DNA from: Streptococcus mitis
GTDB taxonomy: Bacteria > Bacillota > Bacilli > Lactobacillales > Streptococcaceae
Direction: 5' to 3'
NCBI RefSeq assembly: GCF_005844455.1
Contig: NZ_SPGF01000010.1
Span: forward strand, 1-49,539
Length of the DNA: 49,539 nt
Shown: positions 28,266 through 37,100 of the stretch, in pieces
Layout: the number at the start of each line of letters is the position of its first letter
Position numbering within the stretch: the stretch's first letter is position 1
Made by a program: the position numbers and the translations under genes
Notes under the pieces: model-generated
What the model was told of the DNA's origin: nothing
The model's database searches: none
The model's input: the letters and a program-made list of their open reading frames with translations, nothing else

Positions 28266-29495
28266 ATGACTTTTTTTCAATCTTTAGGTTCGTCAAAATT
28301 ATCTTATGACGATTATATCTCTTCAGTCATCTCTGGTAATTCAAGTCCTGAATATACTGGTATATCTGCTTTAAAAAACAGTGATGTCTTGACTGCAGTA
28401 TCTATCATAGCTGGAGATGTTGCTCGGTTTCCATTATTGAAAAAGGATTTAATGGGGAATATCGAACAAGATGAAGATATGAACTATCTACTGAATGTTA
28501 AATCCGCAAGCAATACATCAGCAAGGCAATGGAAATTTGCAATGACCGTCAATACAATCTTGACTGGCAATTCATTCTCTCGTATTCTACGTGATCCAAT
28601 CAGTGGTAAGCCTCTAGAGTTTCGATTCTTTAGGCCGTCTGAAACGACTGTTGAAGAAACCAATAACCATGAATTGATTTATACTTTCCGTGACCGTCTG
28701 AATGGTAAGGAAATTGTATGTAAATCAGAAGATGTCATCCATTGGAAATTCTTTAGCCATGATACTATTCTTGGTAGGTCTCCGCTGTTGTCTTTAGGTG
28801 ATGAAATCAGCTTGCAAAATGGCGGTCTGAACACCTTGATTAAATTCTTTAGAGATGGTTTCTCAAGTGGAATTATCAAACTAAAAGGCGCTCAGTTGAA
28901 TGGCGAAGCTAGGCAAAAGGCTCGTATAGACTTTGAAAAGATGCGTGAAGGTTCAACTGGTGGCAGTCCTTTGGTATTTGACGATACACAGGAATATACA
29001 CCACTTGAAATTGATACGAATGTCTTGCAGTTAATTACATCTAACAACTTTTCGACAGCTCAGATTGCCAAAGCTTTACGAGTGCCTAGTTTTAAATTGG
29101 GGGTAAACAGTCCTAACCAATCTGTCGCTCAATTGACGGAAGACTACGTTACCAACGACCTTCCGTTCTATTTTGATGCAATCACTAGTGAGTTAGTCTT
29201 GAAAGTGTTTGATGATGAAGAGCGTAGGAAGTATCGTGTTGATTTTGATACTCGTAGCGTGACTGGTAGAAACGTAGATGAGATTGTAAAACTTGTAAAC
29301 AACCAAATCTTGACACCTAACCAAGCCTTGATTGAACTTGGTAAGGAACGTTCTACTGATCCAAACATGGACCGTTACCAGTCAAGTTTGAACTATGTCT
29401 TCTTAGATAAGAAAGAAGAATATCAAGCAATGAAAGGAGGTGAGACAAGGGATGCCAAAGAGAATCAAGATGAAAGGTCCACTGATTCCGAATAA
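28266..29495 (+). CDS. Portal protein, HK97 family
   Basis: The 409-residue protein forms the dodecameric DNA channel at the capsid vertex. Family features include SVISGNSSPEYTGISAL, LTAVSIIAGDVARFPL, the GNSFSRILRD region, and the LTEDYVTNDLPFYFDAI helix near the C-terminus; the last 30 residues are highly charged. AAAGGAGGTG is the ribosome site. The 3' end overlaps the protease gene, supporting coordinated synthesis. Confidence 0.93.
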   Translation: MTFFQSLGSSKLSYDDYISSVISGNSSPEYTGISALKNSDVLTAVSIIAGDVARFPLLKKDLMGNIEQDEDMNYLLNVKSASNTSARQWKFAMTVNTILTGNSFSRILRDPISGKPLEFRFFRPSETTVEETNNHELIYTFRDRLNGKEIVCKSEDVIHWKFFSHDTILGRSPLLSLGDEISLQNGGLNTLIKFFRDGFSSGIIKLKGAQLNGEARQKARIDFEKMREGSTGGSPLVFDDTQEYTPLEIDTNVLQLITSNNFSTAQIAKALRVPSFKLGVNSPNQSVAQLTEDYVTNDLPFYFDAITSELVLKVFDDEERRKYRVDFDTRSVTGRNVDEIVKLVNNQILTPNQALIELGKERSTDPNMDRYQSSLNYVFLDKKEEYQAMKGGETRDAKENQDERSTDSE

Positions 29496-30126
29496 TAGTC
29501 AAGAAGCTTACGACTACTTTGGTTTGGAAGCAGTCAGTGCTAAAGCTATCACGGATTCTTTTCCAGATGACAAAAGCGATATCGTTTTGGAAGTTAATTC
29601 CAACGGTGGTCTTGTAACTGTTGGGAGTGAAATCTACACAGCCTTAAAAAGCTATCCAGGGAGCGTGACTGTTGAAGTAACAGGAATGGCAGCAAGCGCT
29701 GCTAGTGTTGCAATCATGGGAGCTGACAAAGTGCTTATCAGTCCAACGGCTCAGATTATGATTCACAAAGCGCTGTATGGTTATGTATCTGGTAATAGTG
29801 ATGACTTAGACAAAGCTTCTAATGCACTGAAATCTAGCGACCAGGCTATCGTGAATGCCTATGCGGCTAAAACTGGATTGAGTGAAGAAGAAATTCTGAA
29901 TATGATGAAGAATGAAACCTTCATGTCAGCTAGTGAAGCAGTTGAAAAAGGATTTGCTGATGAAGTGATGACCTTTGATGATATTGGTGCAGTAGCGAGC
30001 CTAGAAAATGGATTGTTACCACAAGCAGTTATTGATGACTTTTACGCTAACCGTAGCAAGCGTAAGTCTGAAATCCAAAATATGCTACGAGAAATTGAAA
30101 AAGAAGAATTACTCAGAGGGCTCTAG
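29452..30126 (+). CDS. ClpP-type prohead protease
   Basis: The 224-residue serine protease matures the head by removing the capsid's N-terminal scaffolding (delta) domain. The ClpP fold shows SNGGLVTVGSEIY, the nucleophile segment TGMAASAASVAIMG and the catalytic His in IMIHKALYGY. The start at 29452 has AAAGGAGG upstream; the GTG at 29440 is within this site. It overlaps the portal gene by 44 bases. Confidence 0.9.
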   Translation: MPKRIKMKGPLIPNNSQEAYDYFGLEAVSAKAITDSFPDDKSDIVLEVNSNGGLVTVGSEIYTALKSYPGSVTVEVTGMAASAASVAIMGADKVLISPTAQIMIHKALYGYVSGNSDDLDKASNALKSSDQAIVNAYAAKTGLSEEEILNMMKNETFMSASEAVEKGFADEVMTFDDIGAVASLENGLLPQAVIDDFYANRSKRKSEIQNMLREIEKEELLRGL

Positions 30127-30162
30127 GCTCTCTTTTTTGTACCCAAAAGGAGAAAAAAAGGT

Positions 30163-31332
30163 ATGTTTAAAGAAAAAATGAAAGAACTTAAAGCGCAGAT
30201 TGCAAATATCGGTGCTGAAATTGTTAATAAGACAGATGAATTGAAATCTGTTTTGAACTCTGATGATCTTGAAAAAGCTCGTGAAATTCGTGCTGAAATT
30301 GAAGCACTAAAAGCGCAAGAAGTTGAAGCAAAAGCAAATTTGAAAACTTATGAAATTGCAGAAGAAGGCACTGGAGCGCATGCATCTGGCGAAAAACACG
30401 AAGTGAAAACAGAAGGTAAATCTTACCGTGAGTCTGTAAACGAATGGGTTCGCACTAAAGGTGCAGTTGCAGATGCTAACTTGAAACTTGAAGGGAAAGA
30501 CCTTCTCATTCCTATGAATGAAGCAGTAAATCCAACGCAAGACGGATTGAAGAAGGTTGGAACTGAAAAAGTAACTAGCAAAGAAATCGTTACTACACCA
30601 ATCCGTGAAGTTAAGACTGTTATCGACCTTAAACAATTCGTGACAGTTCATAAGGCGTCTAAAGGCGAAGGCTCATATCCTATTCTTAAACACGCAACAT
30701 CTAAGATGGCAAGCGTTGAAGAGTTGGAAAAGAACCCTGCTCTTGCTAAACCAGAATTCACAGATGTGGCTTGGAAAGTTAAGACTTACCGTGGAGCTAT
30801 CCCACTTTCTCAAGAAGCGATTGACGATGCAGATGTTGACTTGCTTGCTATTGTTGCTGAAGCGGCTAACCAAATCAAAGTTAACACTACAAATGATGTA
30901 ATCGGTACTATTTTGAAAACCTTTGAAGAAAAACAAGCAGCAGACTTGGATGCAATCAAGGCTATTTTGAATGTTGACCTTGACCCAGCTTACAACGTTT
31001 CATTCGTAGTTTCTCAAAGCTTCTACCAAAAATTGGACACTTTGAAAGACAAGAATGGACGCTACTTGCTCCAAGACTCTATTGTTTCTGCATCAGGTAA
31101 AGCCTTCCTTGGACACCCAGTATTCGTAGTTGCTGATACAATGCTTGGTGTAGCTGGTGAAGCTAAAGCCTTTATCGGTGATGTACAACGTGCTGTACTC
31201 TTTGCTGACCGTCAAGAATTGGGTCTTCGCTGGACTGACAATGAAATCTACGGTCAATACTTGCAAGCGGTTGTTCGCTTCGACGTTAAAAAAGCAGATG
31301 CAAAAGCAGGTTACTTCGTAACTATGCCCTAA
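30163..31332 (+). CDS. Major capsid protein, HK97 fold (short form)
   Basis: The 389-residue zero-frame product has an N-terminal helical scaffolding region (about 1-110, KEKMKELKAQIANIGAEIVN) expected to be cut off by the protease, then the HK97-type shell domain, ending AGYFVTMP. A stop follows directly at a CCC-TAA, after which a +1 frameshift would add 54 residues (see next feature). AAAAGGAG is the ribosome site. Confidence 0.93.
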   Translation: MFKEKMKELKAQIANIGAEIVNKTDELKSVLNSDDLEKAREIRAEIEALKAQEVEAKANLKTYEIAEEGTGAHASGEKHEVKTEGKSYRESVNEWVRTKGAVADANLKLEGKDLLIPMNEAVNPTQDGLKKVGTEKVTSKEIVTTPIREVKTVIDLKQFVTVHKASKGEGSYPILKHATSKMASVEELEKNPALAKPEFTDVAWKVKTYRGAIPLSQEAIDDADVDLLAIVAEAANQIKVNTTNDVIGTILKTFEEKQAADLDAIKAILNVDLDPAYNVSFVVSQSFYQKLDTLKDKNGRYLLQDSIVSASGKAFLGHPVFVVADTMLGVAGEAKAFIGDVQRAVLFADRQELGLRWTDNEIYGQYLQAVVRFDVKKADAKAGYFVTMP

Positions 31333-31495
31333 GGCTCCCCCAGCTAATGGGGGTGTCACACGGTCAGAAGTAGCATTATCAGTACCAACCACAAGTAGCA
31401 CCAAACAAGAAATCATGGCTTACTTAGATAGCAAAGGGATTTCTTACGCAGCGACTCAAACTAAAGAGCAACTACTAGCCTTGATTGGAGGTTAG
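30163..31495 (+). CDS. Capsid-HeH fusion made by probable +1 frameshift (long form)
   Basis: At 31327 the codons CCC TAA allow the Pro-tRNA to slip +1 from CCC to CCT, avoiding the stop. The +1 frame then stays open from AAG (31331) to TAG (31493-31495), adding 54 residues: KAPPANGGVT, a linker and a HeH/LEM-like domain STKQEIMAYLDSKGISYAAT. The frame has no start codon with a ribosome site, so a separate protein is unlikely. A GC-rich hairpin CCCCCA/TGGGGG (31337-31353) lies at the right distance to stimulate slipping. Phage PSA of Listeria uses +1 frameshifting in its capsid gene in a similar manner. The coordinates join two frames at 31330. Confidence 0.72.
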
Positions 31496-31499
31496 AGCC

Positions 31500-31814
31500 A
31501 TGGAGCCTGAAAAGAATGGTTTTCTAGAAGAAGTTAAGTTGTATTGTAAAATCGACTATGACTTTGAAGATGAGTTACTACTTGAACTTATTGAGTCAGC
31601 TAGAGAGCAGATTTGTTTCGCTATTGATAGCAAACTGCAACCAAAGGACCTAGAGTCCTATGCGAAGTTCCGTCTAGCTGTCAAAAAGCAAGTTAAAGAA
31701 GAGTATGAACATCGTGGGATGTCAGCAGATACCATGCGCTATCCATTAGCAAATGGTGTTCTGAACATTATCCATCAACTTCGAACAAGGAGGGAAGTCA
31801 ATGCGGACACGTAA
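31500..31814 (+). CDS. Head-tail connector, gp6-like (104 aa)
   Basis: The protein forms the ring under the portal. It fits the phage gp6/YqbG-like group: MEPEKNGFLEEVKLYCKIDY, DELLLELIESAREQI and a helical end. The ribosome site TTGGAGG is inside the last codons of the HeH extension. It overlaps the next gene by 14 bases. Confidence 0.85.
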   Translation: MEPEKNGFLEEVKLYCKIDYDFEDELLLELIESAREQICFAIDSKLQPKDLESYAKFRLAVKKQVKEEYEHRGMSADTMRYPLANGVLNIIHQLRTRREVNADT

Positions 31815-32148
31815 TATGAATGTTCGCATTACTTTTTTTCAAAGAGTAGGTGGACAAAATGAAGATGGAGAGGTGCTAGATTTCGAAAGAAAAGACTTGT
31901 ATACTTGCTGGGCAGAAGTGTCTAAAACCTCTATCAAAGACTTTCGCGAAAATGCAACGGTCACGAAAGCTAGTGGGTTGTCAGAGCACAAAGACGCTAA
32001 AACATTCTTAATTCGTCATCGACCAAAACTGCCTTTTGACAATTCTTGTTTTGTAGATTTTGATGGTAATGAGTATCAAATCATTGCTATTGAACGTGAC
32101 TATGCTAGCAAGGAAATCGATTTAATCAAGGGAGTGATGGTGTCATGA
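31801..32148 (+). CDS. Head closure protein / head-tail adaptor (115 aa)
   Basis: A beta-barrel protein of the SPP1 gp16 type: RNMNVRITFFQRVGGQNEDG, LYTCWAEVSKTSIKDF and YQIIAIERDYASKEID. It should plug the portal until the tail attaches. AAGGAGGG is the ribosome site in the preceding gene; it overlaps the next by four bases. Confidence 0.85.
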   Translation: MRTRNMNVRITFFQRVGGQNEDGEVLDFERKDLYTCWAEVSKTSIKDFRENATVTKASGLSEHKDAKTFLIRHRPKLPFDNSCFVDFDGNEYQIIAIERDYASKEIDLIKGVMVS

Positions 32149-32516
32149 CGAAAGGGTTGGATCTTTGTCTTGATAATCTTACGAAGCTAGAAGCTAAAGC
32201 ACCAAGAGTTGCTCGCGAAGCTGTCACAGAGGTGGCTCAAGAGTTCAAGAAAGAGCTTGAAGTAAATACTCCTGTTTCTGACGAGCTAACACTCACTCGA
32301 TTGAAAGAAGATATAAGAATCAGTAATTTCAAAGGGGGAGGAGATGCTCCCTCAAAAGATATTGGTTATGGTCGGTCGACTGGTTGGCGTGCTAAGTTCC
32401 CGGACAGCGGAACGATCTATCAGAAATCGCAGGATTTCGAGGAAAAGACTATCAATGCAGTTACTCCTCGAGCAAAGGAAATATACAAACAAAAAATAAG
32501 GGAGGTGTTAAAATAA
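32145..32516 (+). CDS. HK97-gp10-like tail-joining protein (123 aa)
   Basis: The family pattern includes AREAVTEVAQEFKKELEVNT, PVSDELTLTRLKEDI and the C-terminal KEIYKQKIREVL helix. It takes part in joining head and tail or terminating the tail. ATGA overlap with the previous gene; the next gene starts with no gap. Confidence 0.85.
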   Translation: MTKGLDLCLDNLTKLEAKAPRVAREAVTEVAQEFKKELEVNTPVSDELTLTRLKEDIRISNFKGGGDAPSKDIGYGRSTGWRAKFPDSGTIYQKSQDFEEKTINAVTPRAKEIYKQKIREVLK

Positions 32517-32975
32517 ATGATTGCTGAAACCGAAGCTTACAAACTTTTGGTAGCTGATGAAGAGTTGAATCGGCTGTTTAATCAGTTCAGAGGCAAGGAG
32601 TTCCCGGGAGGATACAAACAAGGTATCTTCACTTACGATATTCCTGAGAAACCAACGAACATGAAGCAAAAAGAACTCGCTCCATTTGCAAGAATTTATT
32701 CGACGTATGAAGCACCTCACAAGTATGCAGATGACGAAATTATCTCAATGGAACAACGTATCACAGTAAACTTTTGGTGTAAGAATGCTAAGCAAGCAGA
32801 TCAGATTGCCAAAAAAATGGATACGGTACTAGAAAGTGGCGGATTTGAACGCTACACAGCGAACGAGAAACCTCGATATATGGATAGCGATATTGGATTA
32901 TTAATGAATGTCCGGAAATATCGCTTTTTTGATTGGAGTGATCTCGAAGAAGAAAGGAAAGAAATAAATGTCTAA
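32517..32975 (+). CDS. DUF806-family tail protein (probable tail terminator, 152 aa)
   Basis: Family features: the N-terminal TEAYKLLVADEELNRL, the middle EKPTNMKQKELAPFARI, EQRITVNFWCKNAKQADQ and the end MNVRKYRFFDW. Its genomic slot just before the major tail protein suggests the tail-terminator role. It overlaps the major tail gene by eight bases. Confidence 0.82.
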   Translation: MIAETEAYKLLVADEELNRLFNQFRGKEFPGGYKQGIFTYDIPEKPTNMKQKELAPFARIYSTYEAPHKYADDEIISMEQRITVNFWCKNAKQADQIAKKMDTVLESGGFERYTANEKPRYMDSDIGLLMNVRKYRFFDWSDLEEERKEINV

Positions 32976-33522
32976 AGTTAAATTTGGTTTACGTGGTTTT
33001 GAATATGGGGTTTTGAACGATAAAAACATTGTGTCAGGAGATACTAAAAAAATCCCTGGAATTAAATCAGCGAAGTTGGATATCACAAACGAATTGAACA
33101 CTATCCCAGCAGATGATGGACCTTACGTAGTATTGTCTTCTGGTATTACTGGAACAACCCTTGAAGTGTCATGGCTTGATTTAGGTAGTGATGCGCGTAA
33201 AGATTTTTACGGTATCACAGTTGAAAACGGTGTCGAAAAATACAGTAAGAAGATGACACCAAACGATGTCGCTTGCTTGTTCCGCACGACTGGCGATGAC
33301 GGTAAGGGTATTTGGGTCGGTCTTCTTAAAGGTAAGTTCTCTCTTCCGGGGATGGAATTGGAAACTAAAGACGGTTCACCGGATCCGAAAAACGATACGG
33401 TATCTGGAAGCTTCGTTGCTCGTGGAGACGAAGAAGAAGGACTTGTAATTGTAGTTGGTCGTGAAGACAACACACAATTCCAAGAAGCTGAATTCCGTAA
33501 GCTCGTCTTCCCAAAGGGATAA
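32968..33522 (+). CDS. Major tail protein, phi13 type (short form)
   Basis: The 184-residue protein builds the tail tube: VKFGLRGFEYGVLND at the N-terminus, then beta-rich segments and GSFVARGDEEEGLVIVVG. It ends RKLVFPKG at a TAA placed directly after a slippery heptamer, so a longer form is also likely (next feature). AAAGGAAAG is the ribosome site. Confidence 0.9.
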   Translation: MSKVKFGLRGFEYGVLNDKNIVSGDTKKIPGIKSAKLDITNELNTIPADDGPYVVLSSGITGTTLEVSWLDLGSDARKDFYGITVENGVEKYSKKMTPNDVACLFRTTGDDGKGIWVGLLKGKFSLPGMELETKDGSPDPKNDTVSGSFVARGDEEEGLVIVVGREDNTQFQEAEFRKLVFPKG

Positions 33523-33578
33523 GCGGTGCTATTCCATCTACGGAAGTCACCGCTGAAACAAACAGAACAGAAGAATAA
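32968..33578 (+). CDS. Major tail protein long form by probable -1 frameshift
   Basis: The heptamer A-AAG-GGA (33513-33519) has the X-XXY-YYZ form and is followed by TAA in the zero frame. After a -1 slip the frame stays open to TAA at 33576-33578 and adds ISGAIPSTEVTAETNRTEE (19 residues), giving a 203-residue product. A strong stem GCGGTG (33523-33528) / CACCGC (33548-33553), with an inner TTCC/GGAA pairing, starts three bases after the site. Tail-tube proteins with a minor C-terminally extended form made by frameshift are known in several siphophages. Confidence 0.7.
33523..33553 (+). promoter_or_regulatory. Stem-loop after the tail-protein slippery site
   Basis: A six-base outer stem GCGGTG/CACCGC encloses TTCC/GGAA and a six-base loop. 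There is no T-run, so it is better explained as a frameshift stimulator than as a terminator. Confidence 0.65.
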
Positions 33579-33624
33579 GAAATAGGCTTGGTTATTCCAA
33601 GCCTTTATTTTTAAGGAGTAAATA

Positions 33625-33963
33625 ATGTTTGAAATTAAATTTAAAAAAGGTGGGGTTCTAAAAGAGTTCTCTAAAGACTACGTAAACGTAGAAGATAATC
33701 TTCTGGCGTTAGAACACCAAGTTCGTCAAACTGCTTTGTATGAAAAGAAGGAAGATTTGCTAAATCCTGCCAAACATCGCGAGTTGAACGAAGCGTATCT
33801 TGATATGTTCGTGAAAATGTACGGTGAGCAGTTTGATGCAGATGATCTGAAGAGTGCAAGTGTTGAAACACTCGAAATTCTGAACGAACTATACCTGGCA
33901 GCGCTCGGTGGAAAGCAAGAAGAAAAAGAGACCGCTGAGGGAAAAAAGAAGAAAAAGGGTTAA
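33625..33963 (+). CDS. Tail assembly chaperone gpG-like (112 aa)
   Basis: The protein occupies the lambda gpG position between the major tail protein and tape measure. It begins MFEIKFKKGGVLKEFSKDYV, is mainly helical and ends in a lysine-rich stretch encoded by the slippery sequence, followed by TAA. It should coat the tape measure during tail assembly. GGAG lies eight bases before ATG. Confidence 0.88.
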   Translation: MFEIKFKKGGVLKEFSKDYVNVEDNLLALEHQVRQTALYEKKEDLLNPAKHRELNEAYLDMFVKMYGEQFDADDLKSASVETLEILNELYLAALGGKQEEKETAEGKKKKKG

Positions 33964-34154
33964 GCCCTAAAGAGGCTCAAACCAATTTATTAGTTTGGGT
34001 TCAATCGCTAATGAGTCAAGGATATACAATCCATGACATTAAAAGCATGCGACTTTCAGATTTTGATTTGATGGTGCAGGCTTTAGAAATCAAAGAAAAC
34101 AAAGAGGAAGAAGAGACGACCCTTGACAAGGCCTTTCCATTCCTTTTTGGGTAG
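33625..34154 (+). CDS. Tail assembly chaperone gpGT-like fusion by -1 frameshift (176 aa)
   Basis: Two heptamers, A-AAA-AAG (33942-33948) and A-AAG-GGT (33954-33960), end the gpG frame. A -1 slip at either gives the same length and fuses gpG to the T domain LSPKEAQTNLLVWVQSLMSQ, ending AFPFLFG at TAG 34152-34154. The T frame has no start of its own. This arrangement is conserved in long-tailed phages. The coordinates join two frames. Confidence 0.9.
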
Positions 34155-34166
34155 AAAGGAGAATGA

Positions 34167-37100
34167 ATGGCAAGTAATATTGGTGAATTAGTCGCTACCG
34201 CTACCTTGGATGTCGCTCCTTTTCAATCGAGTGTCGGGAGGTTGAAGACCTATCTAAAAGGTGTCGATAATTCCCTGAAAGCGATGGAGAACAACTTTAA
34301 GGGCGCTGGCAAGAATGTCACTAACTTAAAGAGTCTTTTATCGCAAACTGGTTCAGCTCTAGGCTCTTACCAAAAATTGCTAAGTTCGCAAAGCGAACGA
34401 TATAACCAACTAAAAGCAAGCATTGGAGATGTTTCTACCGCAACAGCTGAACAAAAACAAAAGTTAGTTGAAGCAGGTGCTGGTATGACTGCGACGGCTG
34501 CTAAAGTGGCCGAATTGCAAAATCGCTACGAAGAGTTAGCGAAATCTATGCGTCAAGCTTATATCGATGATAGTGCCTTTACTAAATTCGGAAATAGCGC
34601 TCAAGAGTTGGGTAATAAATTCAAAAACGTTGGTGAAAGCGTATCTGGTTTTGGTTCTGCTTTAACCAAGGGTGTAACTGCCCCTATTGTAGCTGGGGCA
34701 GGAATAGCTTTGAAGGCTGCAATTGATTATGAAAGTGCGTTTGCTGGTGTTAAAAAGACAGTAGACGGAACACCTCAACAATTTGAAAAACTCAGCGCTA
34801 GTATTCGGAATATGGCTAAAGAAATGCCAGCTAGTGCTACGGAAATTGCAAGCGTAGCGGAAGCAGCAGGGCAGTTGGGTGTACCAATTGGGTCGATTGA
34901 AGGTTTTACTAAGACCATGATTAACCTTGGTGTATCCACCAACTTGAGTGCCGAAGAAGCTGCGACATCTATTTCTAAAATCGGGAATATCATGCAGGTA
35001 TCAGGAGATGATTTAGATACTTGGTCAGCTAAGTTTGGTGCAACCGTCGTTGGTTTGGGGAATAACTTTGCCACAACTGAAAGCGATATTGTTAACATGG
35101 CCAATCGTCTTGCAGCATCAGGTAAAATAGCTGGATTGACTACGCCTGAAATCTTAGGTCTATCAACTGCAATGAGTTCGGTCGGTATTGAAGCTGAAGC
35201 AGGAGGTACTGCAATGACTCAAACTCTGACTGCTATTTCAAAAGCAGTGTCAGAGGGTGGAAATGACTTAAGACTTTATGCTGAAACTGCAGGAACAACT
35301 GCTGATAAGTTCGCAGAAAAGTGGAGAACTAAACCTGCTGAGGCTTTGCAAGATTTCATTAGAGGTCTCGGTAAAGCAAAAGAACAAGGTAAAGATACTA
35401 ACAAGATTTTAGATGAGCTTGGTCTAACAGGTATCCGACAATCTAATATGTTAAAATCTTTGGGTCTTGCAGCGGAAACAATGGGCAAGGCAGTTGGATT
35501 GGCAAATAGCGAATGGGAAAAAGGTACTGCATTAACAGACGAAGCGAACAAACGCTATGAAACGATGCAATCTAAACTCCAAATGCTTAAGAACCAATTG
35601 ACAGATGTGGCGATTGAATTTGGAGGTCCGTTATTAGACGCACTAAAAGATGGATTAGAAGCGGCAAAACCTTGGATAAGTACATTAGCCGATTTGGCTA
35701 AACAATTCAGTTCTATGTCAAGAGAACAACAACAGAACATCATTAAATGGGGATTGATGGCAGCAGCCGTAGGACCTGCAATAAAATTGTTAGGTGGTGG
35801 CATATCTACTATTGGTGGTCTGATTAAAGTCATAGGCGGTCTATCTAGAGGAATTGGTATTTTAAGCGGTTCTTTAAAATACCTTAAAGATTTAGGTGGC
35901 GTGGCAAGCGGGCTGAAAGCAGTAGCTGGTTCAGCTGGTGCAGTGGAAACTGCAGCAGCAGGCGCAGCGTCCAACGCAGGAGCGTTATCTGGCGCGTTTG
36001 GCGCTTTAGCAAATCCTATCGGGCTACTGGTAGGTGGTAGTGCTTTGCTTGCAGCAGGCTTGGTTTATCTAGGTAACAAAAAAGATGAAGCTCGGATTAA
36101 GACTGAGGAGTTTGGTTCTCAGTTGAGTGATACTGCTACCAAAGATTTAAGAGATTTCCAAACAAAAGTAGACGAAACAAGTACAGCAATTGCTAACTTC
36201 GGGACTCATGCTGGAGATGCTGAGAAGGTATCTGAATCCTTTAGGAAACTTCATGAAGAGGTTGCTTCAGGAGCAGAAAAAGCTAGTCAGCGTATGGAAG
36301 AGCTAGCTAAGAAGTTGGGGTTTAGCGATGAAGAAATTGCTAAAATGAGAGCAAAAAATGACCAAGTTGTTTCAAATACTGATGCAATGGCTAATCAGGT
36401 TAGCGAAATTTATAAACGCCATAACGGAGACGCTAGTAAGTTTTCTCAAGAAGAAAAAGAAATCGTCTTAAATAACCAAAAAGAGATGATTAAAGCCAGA
36501 ATTTCTATGATGGAATTATCTGGCGAACAACAAAAGGCTGCGCTTCAGGCTCTGAATGGAGAGATTGGTAGTTTAAATGAGACGCAATTGAAACATACAA
36601 GAGATGTGTTGAAGAAGGCTCTGGACGAAGAAAATCAGTTATACAAAACATCAAAAGATGGATTGAAACAACTATTGGACGGTAAGTTTATAGACCAAGA
36701 GACGTATAACCAAAAACTACAAACTCTGACAGACAATCATAACCAAACCATGCAAACTTTAGGTACTAAGTATTACCAAGTTATGAAAGCAATGGATGAA
36801 GAGTGGAAAACTCGGACTCGTTCAAACATTGGTAACAATTACTGGGAAGAAGCTAAAAAGGTTCTGGAAGAATATGGCCTATCCTATGAAGAAATCGGCA
36901 AGAAAGCTGCAGAAGCTTCTCAAAAGGTAGGAGATTCAAATAGCATCCTTGCTAAATATACTAATGATATGAGCAAGGAAGTGAAAGAGGCTAACGATGC
37001 ATGGTCGTTGCTGGTTGGGAATATCAATGAAAATGGTAATTTCGAAGTTAAATCCAACGTAAAAGAAGTGATTGGAGAAGCAACTCAATCTGCTGAAGGT

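Noticed and set aside
31330..31332. Simple read-through of the capsid stop codon
   Set aside because: The zero frame closes again at TAA 31345-31347, while the domain-encoding sequence is in the +1 frame.
35555..35974. 139-codon minus-strand ORF inside the tape measure gene
   Set aside because: It is the antisense shadow of a clearly coding Gly/Ala-rich region, has no ribosome site and low-complexity composition.
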